From contig OX421967.1 in the NCBI GenBank assembly GCA_949128115.1, positions 23,638,635-23,702,634 of the forward strand: DNA of 64,000 bases, given 5' to 3'. Positions 20,004 to 33,800 of this stretch are shown here, one piece after another (the stretch's first letter is position 1; each line of letters opens with the position of its first letter). This stretch comes from Anaspis maculata (Eukaryota; Arthropoda; Insecta; Coleoptera; Scraptiidae). The notes beneath the pieces are model-generated. The model was not told where the DNA came from. It did not search any database and saw nothing but the letters and a program-made list of their open reading frames with translations. The position numbers were made by a program, and so were the translations under genes.

Positions 20004-20225
20004 CCTTCAACTAAAGCTATCACAATAGCTACTCAAAAAAGATGTTCACGCCTTTTTTTCCCGAAAAAAGTTTCGGCTGCGGCGCTGCTCGCTTCGCTCG
20101 CACTTTTTTCTTTCTCATTGGTGCCCTCCCCCAATAATTATACACTTCCGCCGCCCTTGGGTAGCCTAATGGTTCCTGTCATTGCTGTCAATGACCAACA
20201 TGTGACCTCTCATTGGTCACATATA

Positions 20226-21145
20226 CAGGGTGTCCGTTTTTCGAGGCTAAGCATGGGTATCTCGCTTATCTTTAGAGATACAGAGTCGGTTAAATTAGAA
20301 AAAAGTTGCTAATTTTCATGACGATCAATGATCCAAAAAGATATTTGACTTTTCAGTTTTAGTTTTCGAGATATCGAGAAAAAACAGAAATTTGTAATTT
20401 TTGTTATTATTTTTTATTTGAAAAACGGTTGAAGATAGCTTTTTCTAATTGAGCCATTGTGAAGGCACTTTTTCAAGGGAAATTCAATGTTGCCAAAATC
20501 CTCATTCTAGCTCTCCAAACAACCGAGATATGACATCCAACTTTTTTTTCTCTTATGGGCGCCATATTGGATTTTGACATTTTTTAATACAATTTTATTT
20601 TCTGGTTACAACGATGTGTCACATGCCACTGTTGAATTCATGCTTTAGAGCAAAAAATTAATTTTTTATTTTTCAAAGAGTGCTTTGGAAACAAAATTAG
20701 CACCGACATTAAAAAAAAACGTAAATGTCAAACATTTATTCAACAATGACATGTGGCACATCGTTCTAACCAGAAAAGAATACCGTATTCAAAAATATCA
20801 AAATCCAATATGGCGCCCATTAGAGAAAAAAGTTGAATGTCGTATCTCGGTTGCTTTAAAAGCTAAAATAAAGATTTTGGCAGCTTTGGATTCCCCTTGA
20901 AAAAGTGCACTGACAATGTCTAGATTAGACAAGGCCACCTTCAACCGTTTTTTGAATAAAAAATTAAAACAAAAATTCAAATTTTTGTTTTTTCACGATA
21001 TCTCAAAAACGAAAATCGATACGTCAAATTTCTTTTTGGATTATTGATCGTCATAAAAATGCGCAACTTTTTCCTAATTTAACCGACTTTGTATCTCTCA
21101 AGATAAGCGAGATACCCATGCTTAGCCTCGAAAAACGGACACCTG
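20226..21145. mobile_element. Foldback element D (relative of B)
   Basis: CAGGGTGTCCGTTTTTCGAG at the left is matched in inverse by the right end, ...AAAACGGACACCTG. Arms of over 400 bp share the word CAGAGTCGGTTAAATTA with element B. The flanks themselves are inverted (CTGTCATTGCTGTCAATGACC left; GGTCATTATTGACAGCAATA right), so D appears to sit in the middle of an older palindrome. Confidence 0.7.
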
Positions 21146-21851
21146 TATTGGTCATTATTGACAGCAATAACAGGCTTCAGTTCCAATCAGAACTCGGCAA
21201 CTAAAAGACCTGCAGCATATTTGATGCTCAATATTTCATTCCATTAGCATAATTTCATATACCTTTATCCTTGCCTTTATCCTTTTCATCGACTCCACTG
21301 CTTCGGCTAACGGATAAAACTGAATCACCCTGTATTTACAGTTTACACGATGTCAAACCTGTCAAACTCAAGAAAGGATCAAACCAAACAAACATGAAAT
21401 TTTGAATTTTACCGCGAAACCGGCAAAAAATTACACATGGAGCCAGTTCGTATTACAAAATCACTGGAGAAACAGCGCACGCCTAATTTAAAAACAACTT
21501 TTTTTCTTCAAAATTACACAATTTTCGAGTCCAAGGCCGCCCGCTTTGGGGGAATTTCGGCGCCACCGACAACCGTTGGCCCCCCTCGTCTTCGTCTTCG
21601 TCCATCGCCAGCTGTCATTGGCCCTATGTGACGTGACGTTTGTTTTTTTCGCTCGTTCAAGTGGTATCGTCGACCGTAAAAATTTGTAAGTACGATAGAA
21701 ACGCCAACGAGTCCACGGGGCAAATTCCGAGTGCCTTTTTCCAGAAAACAATGGGGCGCAAAGTGCAATAGCTGTCATGAAATCAAACTCGAACGTCGAT
21801 CCAACCTCACTTTTCTAGTCCAAACTAATGTTCGATCTTGGGAACAGAAAA
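21146..21851. other. Region upstream of the RMDN gene
   Basis: Contains one CACCCTGTATTTAC foldback end near 21328 and then sequence likely to be the promoter and 5' UTR of the RMDN gene. A possible donor, TTTGTAAGTAC, lies at about 21685 and may mark a non-coding first exon. No TATA box can be assigned with confidence. Confidence 0.35.
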
Positions 21852-24800
21852 ATGCCGCTCAATCAAAATTATGCAGCTATATTGGGCGCCAGCGTGTTCG
21901 GCATCTTCTGCGCGGCCACGCTGTACGTGGTGGAGCACTGGCGGCAGGACAGGCGGCGGCACGTACTCGAAACAGACGTGGCCCGGCTCAACCAGGACAT
22001 GTTCCAACTGAAGCGAGAACTGGAACAGCTGATGAAGAAGCAACACGAAAAGTATGACCCTTGACCTGACTGTCTGTCATTGCGCTAAAATGTTGGCTTT
22101 CACAGGAGTAAAGAACACAAGAAACGGAGTGGAGGAAGAAAGGGGAGGACTGACACCGTGACGAGTTCATCGACTACAGATGAGTACACAAGCGCGCTCG
22201 AGTTGGACAGTTCTGATTTGGAGTTCTACGATTTGACTGATGAAGACGATGAGCCTTCTATTTCCATACTGGAAAATGTAGATTTAGTAGGTGACTCAAT
22301 ATTTACACGTAATCTAAGAGCTTTACCTTAGTCTGTGGCATACTTCAGTTTCTGTTTTTTTTTTATTTCAAGCTCCTGAAAAAACAAGTGAAAAGCTCCC
22401 TTTGATACACTTGTGGCTTCTCTAAAATTTCAGTATTGCCTTGATCTGTAGAGGTCAAAATTTATTATTTGTTCAAATATTTACCTTTTTTTTTATCTTA
22501 TTGTTTTTCATATGATTGACCAATTATTATTGCAAGTCATCAAAAAATTGTTGCTTCATCACTTTAATCTGAATTCTTGAGGAACTCGTTTTTTGAACAA
22601 TTTTCTTTGCTGTGTACTACTGTGTAGTGGTAGGTAGGTATAGTTGTATGGGTACTAATTAATACCACTGACATTATGGAGAATATTTATGCTCTGTTTT
22701 CTGTGATATCAAAATCCAATATTCAATGTATTAAAAATTTAACTGGAGGGGGGAGGGCAATTGGTTGATGACATTTTGTTTTTCCAAATTCGAATTTGGA
22801 AAGTCCCATTAGATGTCTCAATTCGACAATTCTTTTTTTATATGTATTGTATTATTCATGAATGAGTTGAAATGCTGGACTAACCATTCAGGGTGTCTCA
22901 AAAGTATCGCATTCCAAGTCTAGAGCTGATACTGTACGGAATCCACTCGAGGGTGAGTTTATGGGTCAAAGGGTGAGACTTAGCTTCGCTCTATTTTCAT
23001 TACTCAAAGTGATTTTGACGAACTGTTTGTGAAAGACTAATCAGTAAAAATTACCAATCATGCTCGTGCACGTGCACCGAATTTGTTTACAGTACAGGGT
23101 GGGTGAAAATGACAAAAAATAGTTATCTTCAATAATGCCTGTGAAATCCCAGGGTCCATGACACAACGGCCACACGTAAATCGAAACGACAAAATAGGCA
23201 AATCACTCAGAATGGCGTGTGGAATGATAATGTAAAATAAAATTTGCGGATTATCCAGAATTTTTTGCAGAAAAAAAGGAGCAACGCGTTCAAAGAAAAG
23301 TGTTAAGTCTCTGGATGTTGTTGTATCGTTGGTTGCCTACATCACTTCAGTGGAAAATTAGAGCAGGTACGGGGTACAGTGACTCATGACTTATCAACAA
23401 AACAATGTTGCGCAATTTCGTGCGTAGGCCTGCCTGAGATGTGCACCGCAAAGAAGAGCAGTACGACGTAAACAATTCAACTGCAAAGAAACTATAAGTG
23501 TGATCGTTATTTCTCCCTCGGTCGGGACTAATCATCGTGAGTAGAAGGCAACAGAGTTTGTTTCGTGGTTGTAAAAAGTGTTTACAATGTAGCGGTGTAG
23601 CCGTCAAGTGTCATGGACCCAAATCCCATTCATTCATTCATTCATTGTTCCCTGAAATAATTTAAAACAAGATATGACTCTGCTTGTTTTGACACCTGTA
23701 TACTACCGTCAAGCGGAAGAACAACGTATGTGTAATTTAAAAAAAATGAGTCTTCAGCTGTGCTTTTTTTTATTTTTTTTGAAATTAGTCCAGTCACTCT
23801 GGTCTTTCTTTTTCGGAAAAATTAGGAAAGAGCTGAAATTTTGTACACCAATTTCTTTGATTGTTATAAATGACCTGTAAAAAGTCCCCTAAAATCTGAG
23901 CTCAAGAACTTTTGATAAACGCCATCAAGTAGTGTTGAAACGTCGTTTTTTTTTTGCAAAAAGTCATTGGTTCATCCCAAGATTGCCATTTTTGTAATTA
24001 AATGATTGCGTATTACCATCCTAACAATCACCATACACTATTCCCACTTTTACATGGATCGCTGATCCAAAATGGCGCACAAGATGTTGAATAGTTCATT
24101 CTCTTGAGTGGATTCCATAATTATGGCTTTGGACTTGGAACGCGATACTTTTGAGACACTTTATATGTACATAACAATGTTTTAACCTGTCAAACGTCAG
24201 GAAAAGGCTCTCCTAGTCCTCCCGGGTCCCGAGTCAGAAAGCTTTAAAATCTTCGTACGACAAAAAAATGAAGATTTTGTAGCAGTTTGAAGGACAAGTC
24301 AAACAACAAAATTGAAATGATTTACTCAAGGTGGCCGTCGAGGTGGCCATGATCAAATGAAAAAATTACAGTTTTTCTTCAAGTACAAAGCAAAAACTCA
24401 ACTGATAATATTTCTTTGACGTGAACCAACTTGAAACGACAGAAATTTAAATTTTCTTTTGATCGCGGCCACCTTCGGCAATTAATTTAAATTTTGTTGT
24501 TCGAGCTGTCCATATTTCAAACTGCTATGAAATCGTTATTTTTTTTTCATGGAAAATCTCTATTCGAATGTCAAAAAATATACGGGTGTCCCATTTGAAA
24601 ATCAAAAATACAAAAGTTGATGTCACTTTCGGTTACTTCCGGAAGCGCAGTTAGGTCCACGATTGCTGGAAAAGATAGCACAAGTAGTCCCAAACTCCTA
24701 GATACCTCATAGCCATTTCAAAACTCCGTGCAAGTGGGCGGAGTCAGCTGCAAGCGCTCGCGGTGTCTAAATAGATAACTAACGGACCCCTAAATTTCAA

Positions 24801-27800
24801 ATTCCTGAGTTACATCGCGCGATCAAACTCCCAGTTAACTTTATACATAAAAGAAAATAGGATAAGACAAAATGACGTTCCAAGTACAAAAGACGAGAAA
24901 TTATTAATTTCCCGCCGTCATAGAAGCTAATTTTTCAGTATCAGTTTGTTATCAATCCCAGTTCGTAAAATATCGTATGCTGTTACGTTTGTCCCTCGTT
25001 CTGTCCCCAGTGCCAATTTATGGGGCGATGTTAGGTACCTGCTGACGGAACAACAGAGACCATCAGAAAGAAAAATGTGGGTTTTCGAAGTTTAGGTAAA
25101 TAATGGGCTGGAAATAGTGTGTGCATATAATGTGCACCTACCCGTTCTGTCGTCCCTTTTCCCTTTGCTGTTGGTGTGCTGCATCCTTGCTTGCATGTGT
25201 TCATATCACATTCAACAATACATATGCAATATGCAATACAACATACCTCATCTTCATCCGCCAGTACCTAAATACACCATCACCAAAGCTAGGTCCTCGA
25301 CTTTTCGAGACCATCAGCCTACCATATCACTATTCACATTCGATAAAATGTCAAAACGTGAAAACAGAGGCGATGATTTTACCAACGACCTTCCATGCGG
25401 TATGATATGAACAATCGGAACTGTAAATGGAAGGATTGCTCTGCTCTAGTATATCTCGTTGTTTCGTAGCGGTAACTGCAGATTACCTAGCAAAATGCTA
25501 TTATGTGTCGTTTCTAAACAGTATAAAAATATCACCAATACCTATTTTTTATTACGAGCTTCAACTTTGATAACTGTTCGACTCTTACGCAATATTGATG
25601 CGAACATTCGGAACAGTAGATGTGTTGACAATTTGTCAGTCGGGCTTGTTAGGATAATTACAGCATAAAATTACCATATGCAAAGTCCTCCTGAAGTGCA
25701 GGATTATAAAGCAAGCTGCTTTTCTGAGCAGAAGTCACGTGATGGTCGACTCAAAAGTGAGGTTACCTGTCAAAAGGATTGCAATGATTTAAAATTCACG
25801 AATCCGACAACACTTTTTATAGAACCAAATTTCATGCAGTGATGAAACGACAACTCATCGTTCAAATAAATGTTTTTTAACTACCTATGACCAGTTTTTT
25901 GCTTGAAAAAAATTAAACTGCATTTTTCAATGTGCAACTTATGGGCTTCTGGCGGTCACTAGGGGCACATTGCACCGGTAGTTGGCGCTTCAGTCCAGTT
26001 GCACAGAGCTCATAGAATGCTAATGGGCTGGGGTGGTTTTCTAAATACGCGGTGTATTATATTGCCTCTATCTTGCTACCTAAGAAGGATACAGAGTGTC
26101 AAGTTTGGAGATTTGAGGAATGTCGTATGTGGTATGTCATGTGGCTCACCACCGAGCCTAACACCTAACACTTTCGCCCTGTACGAACACTTTGTGCACT
26201 CGAACCATATTCGATTCGATCGGTCGCAAAGTGTTTCGATAATGTGTGCGGTTTCAAGTTTCTTTTGTATTTCGTCTGGAACGCCACCGTTTCGAACTTT
26301 TTGTCTGAAACGGTCGATCGTGCGAAGGTAGTGTCGTTCCAAGTAATCCTTGCGCATGGACTTGAACGAACACTCCGAGGAACAGTCTGTGCGCCCGTGT
26401 GTTTTGGCTCCGTGCCTCAACAAATGGTATTTTGAATACTGAAATACCGTTCTTTGTGCATCTGATACCACTATTCGGTGCAAGAAAAAGCTTTCGTTAG
26501 CGCTTTCGCAGTTCTTCGAATGTCTGGTGACTTGCAAATTTCAACACGTTTTGTCGAAAAATCTTACTGTTTACATTCGTACAAGTTAGTGTTCGTATCC
26601 TGAATGGAAATCAATGTAATGTGTTGTTTCGAGTGTTCGTATTCGAACAGCGTATTATTCGCATTCGAACAACCCAGGGGTCCTATTTCTAGAAAGTATG
26701 TGATCAGTTCACATGCGAAGTTGCTAGGCAATCAGGGCTGTAATTGGCTGCACCTCGGGCCTTGTTTCTAGAAGGGAGCGATCACCAGGCGATCGCGGTG
26801 CAGCCAATCACAGCCCTGGTTACCTTGCAACTTCGCATGTGAACGGATCACATCCTTTCTTGAAATAGGGCCCGAGCACAGATCGATGCAGTATGCTGTT
26901 TCGAGTGTTCGTATTCAAACAGCGTATTATTCGCATTCGAACACCCCAGCACATAACAATGAACACACCCATACCCATACCGATATCCAGTCGCTGAACA
27001 ACACTTGCTTCGAACTATCATGATATTTACTTTTACGTCGGACAATTTTATTTATTTCTCTTGACTTCGTGGGGTCATGTTAAACGTCAATGTCGAATAA
27101 AAAATTTCAAACTGTCAACAATGTCAACGTTACTTTTGACATTTATCCCGTCAACGTCACTTCTGACATTATTCCATCAAAGCCACCAAGGTACCCGCTT
27201 TATGCACATGCTTTGTTGCAACATTTCTTTGAATGATTCCATGGTCAACTGAAAAATTGATGTGGCCAATTTCAGTTTGCACGTTGTTTTAAGAAGCGAA
27301 TATATACAGGGTGGTCCAGGTTATAGTAGCAATAATTTACCATTCGATGGTCCATCGAAAACTAACGCGACATGCATAATTTTATTTTTTTCCAAAACGC
27401 TTCCCAAGTTCGGTTTGGAGATTTTTTTTTGCAATAACTCTTAGGTCATCAAGGCGATTTTGACCATTTTATAAACTGAAGTATCAAATTCGAGATCAAA
27501 TTTTTGGCTCCGCGGGGTATCTCTTTTTATTTTTGTTATCATATACCTAATAACTCAATTATCTTGTAAACGGAGCCTCAAATCAAAATTTTACAAGTGT
27601 TATTTTTTCTTCTAAGTTGAACAGGGAATTCTAAAAAAGTAGAACTTTTCAAAAATATCTGTGGCGTAGAAAATAGGACAGGATAAGTGAAACAACCCCC
27701 CCCATCCCCGTTTCTACGCCACTGGACAATTTTGACAAAAGTTGTCTACGTCAAGTGAGGGGCATCTATTTCATAAGTATTTGTACCAAATTTGGTCAAA

Positions 27801-30800
27801 ATCGCTTTGATGACCTGAGAGTTATTGCAAAAAGAAGATTTTCATTACTGAATTTTCAAAGGCCTGCATCTCTCTTAGGGAGCGTTTTGTAAAAAAATAA
27901 AATCATTCATGTCCACTCATTTTTTGATGGACCATCGAATGGTGAATTATTGCTACTATAATAATAACATTAATAATAATAATAATAATAACATTTATTC
28001 AGAATGCCATTACAGCGTTGAATTATATAAGTTATTTGATAACAATAAGGTAACATTATAAGTATATGATAAAAATGTATATAACCTGGGCCACCTGTAT
28101 ATGGAACTCAGAGACCTAAATCCAGTGGTCTGTAAAAGCAAAAGTCACCCCGAATTAGGTAAGGAATCCAGTAAATAACAAAAGATCTTCAGAAATCACT
28201 GTGGCGTACTTTTTTCCTTAGAATAATTGAGATGTGACCCTATTGCACGCCACTGATGCCTCCCTTGAAATTGAAAATATCTTCATGAAATGCCCTTAGA
28301 GAGGAGGATGACGAATTTTGACGAATCGAGATAGAGCCATAGATTGTATACAGGGTATTTCACTTTTTATGTCAATATTTTAGCAGGTGGTAGAGTATCG
28401 AAAAAAAGTGGACTTTTTAAAAAAAAAAACAACATTGGACGTAGAATTTAAAAATGTTTAAAATTTACAAAAATAATCATACAGGTGTCTCAAAAGAATC
28501 GCATTCCGGTCCAGAGCAATAAATAGAATCAACTCAAGAACACGAATAAAATATTAAAAAAAAATTGTGACATTTATTTTTGAAGATATGGGGGGTCAAG
28601 GATGGTGCTTCGCCCCCTTCTATTTTCATTATTTGATGTGATTTTCAGAAACTGTTCGGAATAGACTAAACACTACTAAACAGTCAAAATTATCAACCAC
28701 TGTGTGTGCACTGAATTCCTGTTTGAGATACAGGGTGAGTCATAAATCACAAAAATCCAGTATTCTTTAATTATGTCTATAAATTATTACATTGGTCCCC
28801 AAAATAATTTAGAACAAGATTTGACTCTTCTTGTTTCCATAGAAAAATTGTTAGTGGCGTTTTTGAAGGAAAATGAATTTTTGAAATTTATGAATCACCT
28901 GTATATTGAATCAAAATTCAGTGCACACCCAGTGGTTCATAATTTTTACTGATTAGTTTATTACAAACAATTTCCCAAAATCACTGAAACTTACAAAATT
29001 AGAGTGGGGCGAAGTCTCACCCTTTGATCCCCCCTAACTTCAAAAATAAACATCACAAAAAAGTTTTTAATATCTTTTTCATGTTCTTGAGTAGATTCTA
29101 TTTATCGCTATGGACTCGGAATGCGATACTTTTGAGACCCCCTGTATAAGTTGGCAGGGAGTAAGAAAGGAAACCGCCCAATATCTACACCACTGGATAA
29201 TGTGACAAAAGTCAATGTGACCAGCTTGGTGTGCATCAACTTTGGTCAAAATCCAATTAATAAAATAAATTTGGAGTTGTTATAAAAAAAAACTCAACTT
29301 CGAAGGCCTCTATCTCCGTTATAATGCGTATCTGGTACAATTTTTTTTCAAGAAAATCCACTTATCGTTCGATGTTCTACCGTATCTCTTGTATGATACT
29401 TTGTATGATACCAAAAATCGCCTACAGGTGAGGTTCCCCGTTTTCCTCGGTGGTGTAGTCGAAGAAGCTTGCTGCACATGCCGCACGCCGGGGATAGATT
29501 CTCACCTGTGAACAGTTTTTTTTTGTCGAATTGATACTTCTCAGAGATAATAATCAGACGATTGCACAAAGCTGCAATACAACAAATTTACTCTTATTTT
29601 GAATTAGGTTTGTTAAATCAAGGTTATTCTTGATTCCAGGACCTGACTGATCTCGACGACAAACTCGAGAACGGCACCAGAGACGAAGTGGAAGAGAGCC
29701 TCATCAAGCTGCACGAAATGACCATGGCCCGACCGGACAGGCCGCATCTGTACTGGCGCGTGGGCAAAGCACAATACCGCCTCGGTGAAAAGGCCCCCGA
29801 CAAAGAAACCTGTCTCAAACACTACGAACGCGGCATCGAAGCCTGCAAAGCGGCCTTAGATCTGCAGCCCGAGCTGGCCGACGTCCACAAGTGGTTGGCC
29901 ATCCTGGTGGGACGACGCAGCGACTACCAGCCCATGAAGGAAAAGATCCTGGACGGGCGGCTGTTCAAGGAGCACGTCGACCGCGCCATCGAACTGAACC
30001 CCTCCGATCCGCCACTGCACCACATGCTTGGCCGGTTCGATTTCGAGCTGGCCGGTCTGAAGTGGTACGAGAAAAAGATCGCCTCGGCTCTGTTCGCCGA
30101 AGTGCCCAACGCCACGTACGCCGAGGCGCTGGAGCATTTTCTGGAAGCGGAACGGCTGACAAAGAAGAACTGGCAGGAGAACAAGTTGATGATCGGCAAG
30201 TGCAAGATTGCGCTTGGCGAGACCGAAGACGGCGTCGAGTGGCTGGAAAAAGCCGCTGCGGTCGCGGGGGAAAATGCCGTGTTGGTAGGTATCGGCTACT
30301 TAGCAGCGTTTCTCGCGGCTCCTGGTGTGTGTCACTGTCTGGAACTGCCTTGTTTCTCACGCCCTCTGGTGTAATCTGTTTCAAACGCGTTGGAAAATTT
30401 GAGTTATTTGTAAAATAATTACATGTCCTGAGTGTCTGTTATTGTTCTTTGAGATCAGCTTGCACGTCCTTTCTGCCTGTCGTTGTGTTATGGGTGGGCT
30501 GTACTGGTAACAGTGCAGGTGTCAGTCAATGAGATCTGGTCAGTTGAAGTTTATCAAATGACGAAACAGTCTGATAATGTAATTGTAAATGTCACAGTCG
30601 AAATCTGAACGAAGGTGATGGTGTTTGTCGTGGGTCTCGAGTGTCCTGTCTTGTTTGTGGGGTAAAAGGATGTATGTGAGGAGTATGTCGAGCTGAGTGA
30701 GAAACGTGACGATGTCAATGGGGAGCGTGCATGACCTTCAGTTATGGAGGCGTAGGACACACAGAGCCCATGGTGGTGAAAATAAGAACCACTTGTGGAC

Positions 30801-33800
30801 TGGCAGAGTGGAGGGAATGCTTGGGGTGTTCGCATCACGCCGGCGTACTTGTGTATCTAGAGAATATACCACCGAAGTTCACACGCTCGTGCTCTACGCG
30901 GCGCTACTTGTCTCGCACATAGCCCATACTTGTGATATCCCTAGGCCTCGGGAAGCACATGAAGCCGTTGGTCCTTTTGGGTTAGCAAGCAACGTCGGAA
31001 TTTGAACGTAGTTGGGCGAAATCTATCAGGGTTCTCCGCAAATAATCAATCTCATTATTTATTACGTGTAATTATAATAGTGGCACACATTGTCAGAGAG
31101 CTATTGGAAATACTTGCAGATCAAAGTTTTAAGGAAATCCTATGAAAATTGTGAAATTTCTATATGATGGCTGCCTTAGTATTGTGATAAAACCGCCCTT
31201 TCCTTAATCAATTAGACGTGACATACCATTATTGACCCTTACGTTGTGTATTTTGTGCCGTAGATTTTACCTAATCCTTTTTGCCTGAATCACTTAGATA
31301 AATTCCCAACTCCCTTTTGATTCCCAAATCATCCTAGTTTCCCAGGTTCTTTTTGAAGAGGACAATTGAATAAATATTGCGAACAACCAAAGTCTTTAAA
31401 ACCACAAATCAATGTACATTCGGTTTCTGAAATTAAAATACATCCTAATTACTTGCGAAAACCCGCACCTAATTAATTCCACTCTCCCAATTAAATTTCC
31501 GTATTCTCCTGATTTGGAAAGATGCTGATGAGCTAAATTTCATAACGCCCTTCTAACGAGTTTGATTCCTTGCATAATTAATCAATCAATCGTTGATTTT
31601 ATTTCAACCCTTTCTTCTTTCTAGCCCATTTTGATTTGTTTGAAGAGAAATCTTGATTATTTAGTTGTACTTAGGGAGAGATTATCATTATTATCAACCT
31701 CTTGAGTATGGTTTTTGTATTTCGGAAATTATAGCCATTATTTTAATTACCGATCGAATAATTTGCATAAACGTTGGGTGTTTTAATTTGATCAATTTAC
31801 GTCCAGCTAGTAATGTGGACTTTTATCACTATGTGTATCACTTTGTGTTACATAACTGCACTTAGACGTGCAATTAGGTATGAGCCTTCAATTAACCGAG
31901 ACAATTGTATTACTTTTCGATGTCTTGTAGATTTTTCGGAGCGACACTGCATTTCTGGGCATGTTTAAAGCGGTTCTCTTTCTAGGAACTCTACTTTGAA
32001 TGCTCGTGAAACCTCTTGTCGTTGCGAAAGGGTTAAATCTCTTTTATTCTATGGGGGAAAAATTACGCGCTATATATTTTCGCCCAGGTATATTGCAATA
32101 TGTTGCTAGTGATTTGTCTCAAGCGAATAGAACCTACAATCACCTATCGAAGGCTAGATCTATTTGTGGAAGGGTTATTGCGGCCTCTACCATTTGCTTG
32201 GTGGCTTGAGGGAAGCTGAAAACAAGGTATCTAAAAGCTCACAGCTATTTGCACACTATGGACTCGGTTTGACACTACCTGTGGCTGTTCAAAACACACA
32301 GAACCAACTCAATAAGTAAAATTTATAAACAAAACAGTTGCTTTCACCCCTTTGAACAATTATCATTAGATTACATAAAAGGTAACTTGCCTTGATGCAG
32401 TCTGCCACTAGAAGATGATACACATTAATTATTAATTGTTGGTTTCGCTCTATTGTTGATTGATTCTTCACGAATACAAAATCTCCTCCGGCCACACATC
32501 CGTTCGTGTCGAGCGCCCCTACGCCAGTCCTCTCTCACTCCCGTTTTTTCTTCCGGGCCGATTCTCTCTCCACCCCCCTCTCAAGTGTAACAACCCCTGG
32601 CCAACAAACCCCGCTTCTCTGTAATACGGCGCGACTACACCATCATCCCTTGTGTAATTTCTTTCTGTCCCAATATCGCCCGTAATGTTAATTTATTCCG
32701 ACAATTTTATTCCTCTTTATGAGTTCAAGCTGGCCATCACAGTATACTGTCAAAATGACGGCTCTTACATGTGCACTCTTATTGGCCATTGGTTTCAAAT
32801 TTGAACTTGTGGGGATGAATATTGCAGGATTTCAAGATGACAGCAGCCTTTGGAAGCGTTGACATTACTTTACTTTGTGCATTTTGGTTGTTTATCAAAG
32901 ACAGGCTCAAGTTTGAAATTTGAATGTAATCAGATGAAAATTATAGAATTCCAAGATGGCACGGACTCTTGTGACAGCGGTTTTTGCAAATTGGTCAAAA
33001 ATTAATTTGCATTGGAGTTTCTCTCTGAAAAGGGGTCAAGTGTCCAATTTGAATGCAAACGGATGAACGTTACAAAATAGACCTTTCCAATTTTACCTGA
33101 GCTGTTAGGGTTCAGCAATGGTTACCATACAATTCCGGTTGGTGCGTATTCCAGCGGCTGTCAAATTGTCAACTCAACAGTGATTCAAACGGTTTTTCTT
33201 TGTTTTTGTCTTCTAACTGCAGTGGTTCAATTTTGTTCTGTGTCCGTGTTGTATTTGTGAAGGTCTCTGGCCCATTGAAAGCTCCCAAATTCATTATAAA
33301 CATTTGAAAATGTTTGATTTCAATACTAACCCAAATGTTGGCCAATCTTCTTTTTCCCGCCAGCGGGCTACGAGGCCGTGCTGTCCCATTCGGGGTAGAT
33401 TAGAGACTGAGGATTCGGTATGCACTAACAGGACACAAGCACATGGCTCTGGAAAACGTTATAGAGCATTTTCCACATGATTCACACACAGTTTCAGACT
33501 GTTCCGAAGCTCATTTTTCGCTATTGAGTGCTCCTATAGATGAGTTTATAGGTCCTGTAGCCGGCGAATTACATGTTCTGGATGTCTGTCAATAATAATT
33601 GTTTTCAAAGATAGTGGTCCTATAAATCAGTTTATGGGTCCTGTTGCCCTAGAACACGTCCCTTAATCGCTTATTGTTTTGACGGTTGCTAGAGCTGGGT
33701 TTACGCATCCTTTGTGATTCAAATGTTCATATACTTGTAGAGCTATTCTGTAAAAAATAACATTCCCTAAACGCTCTGTTATGTAAAAATTCGGGTCGGC

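Noticed and set aside
29856..30418. ORFs of 93-175 codons over the RMDN third exon
   Set aside because: Out-of-frame or antisense shadows of the GC-rich TPR exon.
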